From contig JBOGFI010000114.1 of assembly GCA_050743365.1 (NCBI GenBank), positions 1 to 20,378 on the forward strand: a stretch of 20,378 nucleotides of DNA, read 5' to 3'. Made by a program: the position numbers and the translations under genes. This document shows positions 1-6,794 of this stretch, one piece after another. The notes under the pieces are model-generated. The model saw only the letters and a list, made by a program, of their open reading frames with translations. It was not told the DNA's origin and did no database searches. This DNA comes from JBOGFI01 sp050743365. Lineage in GTDB: Bacteria; Actinomycetota; Acidimicrobiia; IMCC26256; JACDBD01. Each line of letters begins with the position of its first letter. Position 1 is the stretch's first letter.

Positions 1-369
1 CACGAGCTCACCCGCACCGACCTGGTCATGTACGCGGGGGCGTCGGGCGACTTCAACCCCATGCACCACGACGAGGTCAAGGCGCAGGAATCGGGCCTGC
101 CGAGCGTGTTCGGCCACGGCATGTTCACCGCCGGGATGCTCGCCACCGCGCTCACGGACTATGTGGGAGTCGGCAACCTCAAGCGCTACAAGGTGCGCTT
201 CACCAAGCAGACCTGGCCCGGCGAGACCCTCACCACCAGGGTGCGCGTCACGGGCAAGCACGAGGACGGTGACGAGCACCTCGTCGAGCTCGAGTGCGAG
301 GTGGTCAACCAGGACGGCGAGGCGAAGATCGCCGGCACCGCCGCGGCTGCGCTCCCCACTCGGGGGTAG
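1..369 (+). CDS. MaoC-family (R)-enoyl-CoA hydratase, 5' end cut by window
   Basis: The reading frame is open from the first base, and the first in-window ATG is at 28. The residues before it (HELTRTDLV) continue the fold, so the gene starts upstream of the window. The hydratase-2 motif YAGASGDFNPMHHDE supplies the catalytic Asp and His of the hot-dog fold. MaoC hydratases add water to trans-2-enoyl-CoA thioesters in the cytoplasm. The visible 122 residues are close to a single hot-dog domain. The gene is followed after 9 bases by a DUF35 gene, and the MaoC plus DUF35 pairing is that of ChsH1/ChsH2 in cholesterol side-chain degradation. A steroid-type enoyl-CoA is therefore a plausible substrate, but this is inference from context. 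Confidence 0.88.
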   Translation, partial: HELTRTDLVMYAGASGDFNPMHHDEVKAQESGLPSVFGHGMFTAGMLATALTDYVGVGNLKRYKVRFTKQTWPGETLTTRVRVTGKHEDGDEHLVELECEVVNQDGEAKIAGTAAAALPTRG

Positions 370-378
370 GCCCGGCCC

Positions 379-795
379 GTGGCCCGCGCCGCGCCCCGGT
401 TCGACCTGCCGGCGCCCGACGCCGAGACCCAGCCGTTCTGGGACGGCGCCGCCGACGGCAGGCTGCTCATCCGGCGCTGCGACGCCTGCGGCGAGGCCCA
501 CTTCTACCCGCGGCCGTTCTGCCCGAAGTGCTGGAGCCCCGACGTTCGCTGGGAGGAGGCACGCGGGCGGGCGACGCTCTACACGTGGTCGGTCGTGCAC
601 CGCAACGACCTGCCGCCGTTCCCCGAGCGGGTGCCCTACGTGGCGGCGGTGGTCGACCTCGACGAGGGCCCGCGGATGATGACCAACGTCGTCGACTGCG
701 ACCACGACGCGCTCGAGGTGGGAATGGAGCTCCAGGTCACGTTCCGGCCGATCTCCGACGACGTGACCATCCCGGTGTTCCGGCCTCTATCGTGA
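379..795 (+). CDS. DUF35 zinc-ribbon/OB-fold protein (first copy)
   Basis: 138 residues from a GTG start 9 bases after the hydratase stop. The N-terminal rubredoxin-like ribbon has four cysteines in two CxxC pairs (C34, C37, C48, C51) and is followed by an OB-fold (about residues 60-138). DUF35 proteins bind acyl-CoA and act as partners of thiolase-fold or MaoC enzymes. In the Mycobacterium and Thermomonospora steroid pathway the DUF35 domain of ChsH2 is required by the aldolase Ltp2. A MaoC gene immediately upstream and a thiolase-like gene three positions downstream support such an accessory role here. Which enzyme it partners cannot be read from the sequence. Confidence 0.88.
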   Translation: MARAAPRFDLPAPDAETQPFWDGAADGRLLIRRCDACGEAHFYPRPFCPKCWSPDVRWEEARGRATLYTWSVVHRNDLPPFPERVPYVAAVVDLDEGPRMMTNVVDCDHDALEVGMELQVTFRPISDDVTIPVFRPLS

Positions 796-823
796 GGCGT
801 TCTCCCGGCCCCGAGGAACGCGC

Positions 824-1165
824 GTGAACCGGCAGGATTGGAACTTCCCCTTCGAGGGCCCGCTCGACGAGGTGTTCCCGGCGCTGCACACCGCGCAGAA
901 CGCGTGGATGTCGCAGATCGACTCGCTCAAGGCGCCCGACCGCAAGACGCACGAGCTGATCCGCCTGGTGTGCACGGTGATCCTGCGGAACCCGGCGGGC
1001 GTGCGTCGGCACGCCATGCTGGCCAAGGAGGTCGGCGCGAGCTGGGAGGAGATCCTGGGCTCGATCATGCTGACGTTGCCGGGCTTCGGGCTGCTGCCGG
1101 CGGTCGAGGCGATCCCGCACGCGCGCGAGGGCTTCGATGCGGCACCGGAAGCCGAAGAGGACTAG
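824..1165 (+). CDS. Carboxymuconolactone decarboxylase-like (AhpD-fold) protein lacking redox cysteines
   Basis: 113 residues from GTG, with a GAGGAA ribosome site at 813-818. The KTHELIRLVC helix, the helix containing H63 and the GASWEEI turn (about 71-77) match the carboxymuconolactone decarboxylase/AhpD helical fold. AhpD peroxidases have CxxC four residues before the conserved histidine. Here those positions are N56 and G59, and the only cysteine is C50, so a thiol-peroxidase role is unlikely. The gene sits between two DUF35 genes in the acyl-CoA cluster and probably shares their transcript. The reaction is unknown: the fold also serves lactone decarboxylases and non-catalytic proteins. 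Confidence 0.72.
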   Translation: MNRQDWNFPFEGPLDEVFPALHTAQNAWMSQIDSLKAPDRKTHELIRLVCTVILRNPAGVRRHAMLAKEVGASWEEILGSIMLTLPGFGLLPAVEAIPHAREGFDAAPEAEED

Positions 1166-1174
1166 AGCGCGGCC

Positions 1175-1630
1175 GTGAGCGACCGCGAAGTCCCGTTCCG
1201 GATCCTGCCGCGTGTCACCGACCTCAACCGCCACTTCTGGACCGGCGGCGAGGAGGGCGAGCTGCGCTTCCTGCGCTGTCAGGACGACGGCACCTACATC
1301 CACCCGCCGTCGCCCCGGTGTCCGAAGTGCCTGGGCAAGAACGTGGAACCGGAGGACGTGTCGGGACGGGCGACCGTGCACACCTACTCGATCAACCACC
1401 AGCAGTGGATACCCGGCCCCGAGCTGCCCTATGTGGTCGCGATCGTCGAGATCGTCGAGCAGGAAGGCGTGCGCCTCACCACCAACATCGTCAACTGCCC
1501 CGTCGACGACGTGCGCATCGGCATGCCGGTTCGGGCCACGTTCGAGGAGCATGGCGACCCAAACGATGAGGCGGCCGAGCGGGTGTGGATCCCGCTGTTC
1601 GAGCCGATGCAGACCGACGGCGAACAATGA
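1175..1630 (+). CDS. DUF35 zinc-ribbon/OB-fold protein (second copy), ribbon with three cysteines
   Basis: 151 residues from GTG, starting 9 bases after the preceding stop. It has the same architecture as the copy at 379-795: an N-terminal ribbon, then an OB-fold ending near residue 145. The first zinc knuckle is altered. C35 is followed by QDDG, so the expected second cysteine is D38, while the second knuckle CPKC (C49, C52) is intact. Asp or the nearby H43 might complete a zinc site. The stop overlaps the next start as ATGA (1627-1630), which couples translation to the thiolase-like gene. This copy is therefore the best candidate for that enzyme's DUF35 partner. Confidence 0.87.
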   Translation: MSDREVPFRILPRVTDLNRHFWTGGEEGELRFLRCQDDGTYIHPPSPRCPKCLGKNVEPEDVSGRATVHTYSINHQQWIPGPELPYVVAIVEIVEQEGVRLTTNIVNCPVDDVRIGMPVRATFEEHGDPNDEAAERVWIPLFEPMQTDGEQ

Positions 1631-2829
1631 CCGAGTACGCGGAGAAGCGGGCGGTCATCAGCGGCGCGGGCCAGTCGGAAGTCGGCCGGCGCCTCTATCG
1701 CGACCCGCTCGACCTGACGTTGGACGCGTGCCTGGCTGCCATCACAGACGCCGGGCTCACCACCGCCGACATCGACGGCATCGCCACCTACCCGGGACCG
1801 ATGGACAACCCGCCGGGGTTCTCGGGCGCGGGTGTCGTCGACGTGCAGGACGCATTGCGCCTCGAGCTGTCCTGGTATACGGGCGGGCTCGAGCTGCCGG
1901 GCCAGCTCGGCTCGGTGATCAACGCCTGCCTGGCGGTCGCCTGCGACCTCGCCACCCACGTGCTGTGCTTCCGTTCCGTCTACGAGGGCAGCGCCCAGGG
2001 TAAGGAAGGCCGCGCCGCGGTGATGCCGGGCGGGAGCGGCCGGGACTCGTTCCGCGCCGGCGGGTTCATGCAGTGGGTGCTGCCGTTCGCGGCACCGTCG
2101 GCGGCGACGTGGATCGCGATGTTTGCCCAGCGCCACTTCCACGAGTTCGGCACCACCCGCGAGCAGCTGGCGCAAATCGCGCTCAACGCCCGGAAGAATG
2201 CCGGGCTCAATCCCAAGGCCATCTACCGCGACCCCATGACGATGGACGACTACTTCGCCGCTCGCCTCATCTCGACGCCGCTGTGCCTGTTCGATTGCGA
2301 CGTGCCCTGCGACGGCGGGACCGCGGTGATCGTGTCGAAGCCCGACACCGTCGCCGACCTGCGCAAGCCGCCGATCCAGGTGGAGGCGGTCGGCACCGCC
2401 ATCCATGGGCGGCCGTCGTGGGACCAGTTCGACGACCTCACCACCATGGCGTGCCGCGACGCCGGCGCCCAGCTGTGGACCCGCACCGACCTCGACCCGT
2501 CCGACGTGCAGCTCGCCGAGATGTACGACGGCTTCAGCTTCATCACCATGGCCTGGATCGAGGCCATGCGCTTCTGTGGCCGGGGCGAGTCGGGACCGTT
2601 CGTCGAGGGCGGCGAGCGCATCGCACTCGACGGCGAGCTGCCGCTCAACACCCACGGCGGCCAGCTGTCGTCGGGGCGGCTCCACGGATACGGCTTTCTC
2701 CACGAAGCGTGCGTGCAGCTGTGGGGGGAGGCCGGCAAACGCCAGGTGCCGGGTGACCCCGAGGTCGGGGTGGCCGCGGCCGGCGGCGGGCCGCTGGCCG
2801 GGTGCCTGCTCCTCACCCGCCGCCGGTGA
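1627..2829 (+). CDS. Thiolase-fold lipid-transfer-type protein, probable Ltp2-like retro-aldolase
   Basis: 400 residues starting at the ATG that overlaps the upstream stop; an in-frame ATG at 1585 lies inside the previous gene and is less likely. Thiolase-fold landmarks are present: AEMYDGFSF in the middle, NTHGG at 341-345 and GRLHGYGFLHEA at about 350-361. The thiolase nucleophile context (C-x-S/A-G) is missing around GSVINACLAV. The GH position of the C-terminal half reads GF, so both normal catalytic residues look lost. SCP-x-like proteins with this pattern, such as Ltp2 in cholesterol side-chain degradation, are retro-aldolases that need a DUF35 partner. Tight coupling to a DUF35 gene fits that role. 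The aldolase assignment is inference; the thiolase-superfamily membership is clear. Confidence 0.83.
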   Translation: MTEYAEKRAVISGAGQSEVGRRLYRDPLDLTLDACLAAITDAGLTTADIDGIATYPGPMDNPPGFSGAGVVDVQDALRLELSWYTGGLELPGQLGSVINACLAVACDLATHVLCFRSVYEGSAQGKEGRAAVMPGGSGRDSFRAGGFMQWVLPFAAPSAATWIAMFAQRHFHEFGTTREQLAQIALNARKNAGLNPKAIYRDPMTMDDYFAARLISTPLCLFDCDVPCDGGTAVIVSKPDTVADLRKPPIQVEAVGTAIHGRPSWDQFDDLTTMACRDAGAQLWTRTDLDPSDVQLAEMYDGFSFITMAWIEAMRFCGRGESGPFVEGGERIALDGELPLNTHGGQLSSGRLHGYGFLHEACVQLWGEAGKRQVPGDPEVGVAAAGGGPLAGCLLLTRRR

Positions 2830-2833
2830 CGGG

Positions 2834-3943
2834 TCAGTCGAGGACGAGGGAGGCGAGCTCCTCCAGGTGGTCGGTCGCGCCGCCGCCCTCGTGCTGCAGG
2901 GTGAGGAGCCGCTTGTAATAGAGGTGGATGTCGTGCTCCCAGGTGAAGGCGATGCCGCCGTGCACCTGGATCGCTGATGCGCCGACGCGGTAGAGCTCGT
3001 CGGCCGCGAAGGCGCGGGCCATCGTGACGGCCCGGTGGCGCTCGCGGGCGGGTACGGCGTCGGCGGCCCAGCAGGCGTAGTAGGCAGCGGCGCGGGCCAG
3101 CTCCACCGCCCGCAGCATGTCGGCACAGAGGTGCTGCACCGCCTGGAACGACCCGATGGGCCGGTCGAACTGACGCCGCTCCCTCGCGTACTCGACTGCC
3201 AGCTCCATGGCCCGCGACGCGGCGCCGACGCCGTCGACGACGCCGGCCACGGCCAGCCGGTCGATGGTCTCGGCCAGGGTCGCGGTCGCGTCGCCGCGGT
3301 CGAGGCGGCGGCCGGGCACGTCATCGAGCACCAGCGCGCCCCGCTTTCGCGTGCCGTCCACGGGCGGCGTCGCCTCGACCTCCACCCCGGGCGCGTCCCG
3401 CTCGACCACGAACACCGCCAATCCGTCCGCCGCCGCGGTGACGACCAGCAGGTCGGCCGCCACCGCGTCGGGCACGTGGACCTTGCGGCCGGTGAGCACC
3501 CAGCCGGCATCTTCCGGTCGCGCGGTGGTGGTGGGCTGCGCCCAGTCCCCGCGGCGGCCGGGCTCGTACACCGCCACCGTCCCGACCCGCTCGCCCGACG
3601 CCAGGCCGGGCAGCAGCGAGGCCCGAGCGTCGTCGTCGCCGGCCCCGAGGACCAGGCTCGCCGCGCCGACCGCCGACGACGCGAACGGCCCCGGGTGCAC
3701 CGCGCGGCCGAGCTCCTCGAGCACGACCGCCATGTCGACCATGCCCATGCCGGCCCCGCCGTGCTCCTCGGGCACCAGCAGGCCGGTAGCGCCGAGCCTC
3801 GCGAGCCCCGACCACACCTCGTCGCTCGTCCCGCGGTCGTCGTCGAGCATCGACCGCACGTACGAGAGGGGCGCCCGCTCGGCGAGGAACCGCCGCACCG
3901 TCGCGCGCAGTTCTTCCTGTTCTGCGCTGAACTCGAGATCCAA
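2834..3943 (-). CDS. Acyl-CoA dehydrogenase (minus-strand member of a divergent pair)
   Basis: 369 residues from a TTG start at 3943. The N-terminus MDLEFSAEQEELRATVRRFL is the conserved beginning of the family, which supports this unusual start. Family features are the GLLVPEEHGGAGMG loop, the FAD-binding helix ERRQFDRPIGSFQAVQH and a C-terminal QVHGGIAFTWEHDIHLY segment. Such FAD enzymes oxidise acyl-CoA to 2-enoyl-CoA in the cytoplasm. The canonical TEPGAGSD loop is degenerate (VYEPGRRGD), and I cannot place the catalytic glutamate with certainty. In actinobacterial steroid degradation two different subunits form heterotetramers with only one active subunit. The divergent neighbour at 3976 could be its partner. 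Its stop lies 4 bases from that of the convergent thiolase-like gene. Confidence 0.9.
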   Translation of the reverse strand: MDLEFSAEQEELRATVRRFLAERAPLSYVRSMLDDDRGTSDEVWSGLARLGATGLLVPEEHGGAGMGMVDMAVVLEELGRAVHPGPFASSAVGAASLVLGAGDDDARASLLPGLASGERVGTVAVYEPGRRGDWAQPTTTARPEDAGWVLTGRKVHVPDAVAADLLVVTAAADGLAVFVVERDAPGVEVEATPPVDGTRKRGALVLDDVPGRRLDRGDATATLAETIDRLAVAGVVDGVGAASRAMELAVEYARERRQFDRPIGSFQAVQHLCADMLRAVELARAAAYYACWAADAVPARERHRAVTMARAFAADELYRVGASAIQVHGGIAFTWEHDIHLYYKRLLTLQHEGGGATDHLEELASLVLD

Positions 3944-3975
3944 GCTGGGGCAGCGTAACGACTACGTTCGGACTT
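3944..3975. promoter_or_regulatory. 32-bp bidirectional promoter region with AACG-N4-CGTT palindrome
   Basis: Between the divergent dehydrogenase genes, TACGTT (3963-3968, plus) lies 7 bases before the GTG at 3976. TACGCT (complement of 3952-3957) lies 8 bases before the TTG at 3943. Both match an actinobacterial -10 box (TAnnnT) placed for leaderless transcripts, and no Shine-Dalgarno sequence is visible for either gene. AACG-N4-CGTT (3957-3968) overlaps both -10 boxes, so one bound regulator could control both genes. This is read by eye; no -35 boxes are evident. Confidence 0.4.
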
Positions 3976-5169
3976 GTGCGATTGCGGTACGGCGAGGCCG
4001 AGGAGGAGTTCCGGGCCGAGCTCGTGGGCTGGCTCGAGGCCAACGTCCCGCCCGACGAGGTGCTGCGCCAGCCCAAGCAGTCGAGCGCCAACCTCACCGA
4101 CTGGTCGCGGGCCTGGCAGCGCAAGCTCTTCGACGCCGGCTGGCTCGTGCCGGGCTGGCCGCCGGAGCTCGGCGGCCGCAACGCGACGCCGGCGCAGCAG
4201 ATGATCTACTTCGAGGAGCTCTCCAAGCGCGAGATCCCCCGCAGCCTCAACCCGCAAGGGCTCGGCATCGTCGCGCCCTCGATCCGCGACTACGGCACCG
4301 CCGAGCAGCTGGAGCGCTTCATGCTCCCCACCCTGCGGGCCGAGATCGCCTGGTGCCTGGGCATGAGCGAGCCGGGGGCGGGCAGCGACCTCGCCGCGCT
4401 CCAGACCCGGGCGGTGCTCGACGGCGACCACTTCGTCGTGAACGGGCAGAAGGTGTGGACGTCGGGCGCGCACGAAGCCGACTGGTGCCTGTGCTTCGTG
4501 CGCACCGACCCCGAGGCGCCCAAGCACAAGGGGATCAGCGCGCTCATCATTGACATGCAGACACCGGGCGTCGAGTGCCGGCCGTTCCCCGAGCTCTCCG
4601 AGCCCGACTACTACGACTTCAACGAGGTGTTCCTCACGGACGTCGAGGTACCGCGCGAGAACCTGCTCGGCGAGCTGCACGCCGGATGGCCCATCACCCA
4701 GGGCTCCCTCGCGCACGAGCGGGCGATGCTCTGGATCGACTACGCCTACCTCGCCCAGCGCGCGGTGCAGGCGATGATCCGCCTGGGCGACCGGCCGGGG
4801 GCCGATGGGCGGGCGCTGCGCGCCGACCCGCGCTTCCGCGACACGGTCGCCGGCTTCTACATCGACGCCCAAGCACTGTTCCTGATGGGGTACCGGGGAT
4901 TCGCGAAGTTCGCCCGGGGCAAGTCCGCACCCGAGCACTCGCTGTTGAAGCTCTACGGCAGCGAGACCATCCAGCGCTGCCTCGACGCCGCCGTCGAGGC
5001 CCAGGGCCCCGAGGCGCTCGACACCACCGTCCGCGGCCCTCTCATGTGGCGCGACGGCGCCTGGGCGGTGCAGTGGTTGCGGTCGTTCTCGGGCACGATC
5101 CCCGGGGGCACGAGCGAGATCCAGCGCAACATCATCGCCGAGCGGGTGCTGGGCCTCCCGCGGCGATGA
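3976..5169 (+). CDS. Acyl-CoA dehydrogenase (plus-strand member of a divergent pair)
   Basis: 397 residues from GTG. The family motifs are intact: the substrate/FAD loop CLGMSEPGAGSDLAAL, then VNGQKVWTSGAHEADW, and the C-terminal FAD motif GGTSEIQRNIIAERVLG. A glutamate in LAHERAM (E248) sits where the FadE26-type steroid dehydrogenases carry their catalytic base, so this is probably an active subunit. It should introduce an alpha-beta double bond into an acyl-CoA. Sequence style and neighbours suggest a sterol side-chain or similar bulky CoA ester rather than a simple fatty acid, as an inference. It begins 32 bases from the divergent dehydrogenase and is followed after 19 bases by a conserved hypothetical gene with a strong ribosome site. 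Confidence 0.93.
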   Translation: MRLRYGEAEEEFRAELVGWLEANVPPDEVLRQPKQSSANLTDWSRAWQRKLFDAGWLVPGWPPELGGRNATPAQQMIYFEELSKREIPRSLNPQGLGIVAPSIRDYGTAEQLERFMLPTLRAEIAWCLGMSEPGAGSDLAALQTRAVLDGDHFVVNGQKVWTSGAHEADWCLCFVRTDPEAPKHKGISALIIDMQTPGVECRPFPELSEPDYYDFNEVFLTDVEVPRENLLGELHAGWPITQGSLAHERAMLWIDYAYLAQRAVQAMIRLGDRPGADGRALRADPRFRDTVAGFYIDAQALFLMGYRGFAKFARGKSAPEHSLLKLYGSETIQRCLDAAVEAQGPEALDTTVRGPLMWRDGAWAVQWLRSFSGTIPGGTSEIQRNIIAERVLGLPRR

Positions 5170-5188
5170 GTGACAAGGAGGCACGGCC

Positions 5189-5875
5189 GTGAGCCAGCAG
5201 ATGCTCGGCGACGACGAGGTCGCGCGCATGCGCACTCCCCTGTGGGAGCAGGCCAAGGCGGCCATTGCCGCCGGGGACGCGGAGGGCGCGGCGGCGCTGC
5301 TCGACCGGGCGGTGGACCAGTGGCGGTCGTTGCAGGACTACTCGATCAACTGGATCACCTCGCTGCTCAGCTTCATCGGCGAGGAGATGGGGGAGGCGGC
5401 GGTCGAACGGGCGCTGCGCAAGACGGGGGAGGAGTTCGTGCGGCCTCGCCGCGACACCGGGACCGACTGGGGTTCACTCCCGGCCTCGGCGCGCGCAAAG
5501 GTGATCGCTCGGGCCATGGTGAGCAACTTCGGGACCGTCGACGTCGACGAGGACGACGAGAAGATCGTGCTCTCGTTCCGGTGTGGCAGCGGCGGGCGGA
5601 TGATCGACGAGGGGAAATACGAGGGCGAGCACGCTTATGTCACGCTGCGGGAGCGAGGCGGCCGCACGTTCATGCGCGACGAGCTGCCGGTGTACTGCGC
5701 CCACTGCTCGGTGAACAACGAGATCCAGCCGGTCGAATGGGGCGACACGCCGACGAGCATCGAGCACCCGCCGACGCGACCCGGTGAGCCCTGCGTGCAC
5801 CACGTGTACAAGGACGTCTCGGCGATTCCCGACGATGCCTACCACCGGATCGGGAAGGGCAAGCCGACCGGGTGA
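5189..5875 (+). CDS. Conserved protein of unknown function with four-cysteine pattern
   Basis: 228 residues from a GTG preceded by a textbook AAGGAGG (5175-5181), 7 bases upstream. I do not recognise it with certainty. The N-terminal half (1-115) is helical and Ala/Glu-rich. The C-terminal half (about 120-215) looks alpha/beta and has C132 in a CGSGG turn, CAHC (C170, C173) and C202 followed by V-H-H, then YKDVSAIPDDAY. The cysteines could form a metal or Fe-S site. The CxxC...C..H...YKD pattern is reminiscent of small aromatic-binding or aminothiazoline hydrolase-like families, but this is not a firm match. Its position 19 bases after the acyl-CoA dehydrogenase suggests co-transcription and a linked role. 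Confidence 0.8.
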   Translation: MSQQMLGDDEVARMRTPLWEQAKAAIAAGDAEGAAALLDRAVDQWRSLQDYSINWITSLLSFIGEEMGEAAVERALRKTGEEFVRPRRDTGTDWGSLPASARAKVIARAMVSNFGTVDVDEDDEKIVLSFRCGSGGRMIDEGKYEGEHAYVTLRERGGRTFMRDELPVYCAHCSVNNEIQPVEWGDTPTSIEHPPTRPGEPCVHHVYKDVSAIPDDAYHRIGKGKPTG

Positions 5876-5885
5876 ACGCGCGTCG

Positions 5886-6794
5886 CTAGGCCTGGCGGCC
5901 GGTGTCGGCCAGCGACCGGAGCCCGTCTTCGAGGGCGACGCGGGGTGTCCAGCCGGGAGGACGGGGGGCGAAGCGCCATGGCGTCAGCATCTCTCGCGGC
6001 CGATCGGCCCTCACGTTCCAGCGCACCCGCGGCGTCCGTCCGGTCACCTCGCCGAGGAGGTCGACGAGCCTCCGCACCGTGACCGGGGAGTCGGAGTGCG
6101 CCGAGAACTGAGCCGGTGACCCGTCCCCGGCCGCGAGGAACGACGCCACTGCGAGGAGGCCCTCGACGGCGTCGTCGACGTGGAGCAGGTCGACCACCTG
6201 CTCGCCCGAGGACAGCTCCACCGTCTCACCGCGGTGCAGCGCCCCCACGAGCAGGGGCACGAGCTTGGGCCGCGGGTCACCGGGCCCGTACGTGTCGAAG
6301 AACTTGAGGGTGGCGACGGGCAGGCCTTCCACCTCGGCGTAGAAGCGCAGGATGTCCTCCAGCGCCTGCTTGGTCGCCGCGTACAGGCTCGTCGGGCTGT
6401 AGTCGCGCCCCTCGAAGTGCTGCCATGCGGTACCGGCGTTGACCAGCGGGCAATGGTCGGCCTGGGCCAGCGCCTCGGCGAGCCGCGTGCCGAAGGTGAC
6501 GTTCGCCTCGACCATCGCATCGATGTCGCCCGCCGCGTGCCGAGCCCGGAAGTCGGTCGCCAGGTGGAAGCACGCGGACGGCGCCAGCTCGCGCACCAGC
6601 CCGACAAGGTCGTCGGTGTCGCGCGGGATGGGATGGGAGACGATCGGCGCCGCCGGCCGCGGGTTCGTGGTGGCGCGCACGAGCGCCTGCACGGTCCACC
6701 CGTCGCTGCTCAGTCGGCGGACGAGGTGCCGGCCGATGAAGCCGGTCGCCCCGGTGACCAGGGCCGTCCGCGACCGGCCTTCAGCCGCCGTCAT
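5886..6794 (-). CDS. NAD(P)-dependent sugar-nucleotide 4-ketoreductase, CDP-abequose-synthase-like
   Basis: 302 residues from ATG, overlapping the end of the epimerase gene by 14 bases; it is the last gene of the operon. It is an extended short-chain dehydrogenase with the Rossmann motif GATGFIG (15-21), active-site T122 and Y138-x3-K142. The segment KFFDTYGPGDPRPKLVP (164-180) resembles CDP-abequose/CDP-paratose synthases. These enzymes reduce the 4-keto group of the CDP-3,6-dideoxy-4-ketohexose made by RfbH, as the last step before transfer. With a C5-epimerase encoded immediately upstream, an AscF-like role giving an L-configured sugar (ascarylose type) is possible. Which stereochemistry results cannot be read from the sequence. 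Its stop faces that of the gene at 5189 across 10 bases. Confidence 0.85.
   Translation of the reverse strand: MTAAEGRSRTALVTGATGFIGRHLVRRLSSDGWTVQALVRATTNPRPAAPIVSHPIPRDTDDLVGLVRELAPSACFHLATDFRARHAAGDIDAMVEANVTFGTRLAEALAQADHCPLVNAGTAWQHFEGRDYSPTSLYAATKQALEDILRFYAEVEGLPVATLKFFDTYGPGDPRPKLVPLLVGALHRGETVELSSGEQVVDLLHVDDAVEGLLAVASFLAAGDGSPAQFSAHSDSPVTVRRLVDLLGEVTGRTPRVRWNVRADRPREMLTPWRFAPRPPGWTPRVALEDGLRSLADTGRQA

Noticed and set aside
3957..3968. KstR-type steroid repressor operator
   Set aside because: The palindrome is AACG-N4-CGTT rather than AACnnGTT, so I report only a generic palindrome and not a KstR site.
1429..5265. A 1278-codon open frame on the minus strand
   Set aside because: It runs antisense to the thiolase-like gene and to the dehydrogenase at 3976 and out of frame with the minus-strand dehydrogenase. 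Its composition (Arg, Pro, Gly, His-rich) shows no family motifs; it is a high-GC shadow.
5876..5912. Bidirectional terminator between the convergent genes
   Set aside because: Only a 5-bp stem (CTGGC/GCCAG) with no T-run could be found, and most of it lies inside the reductase gene.
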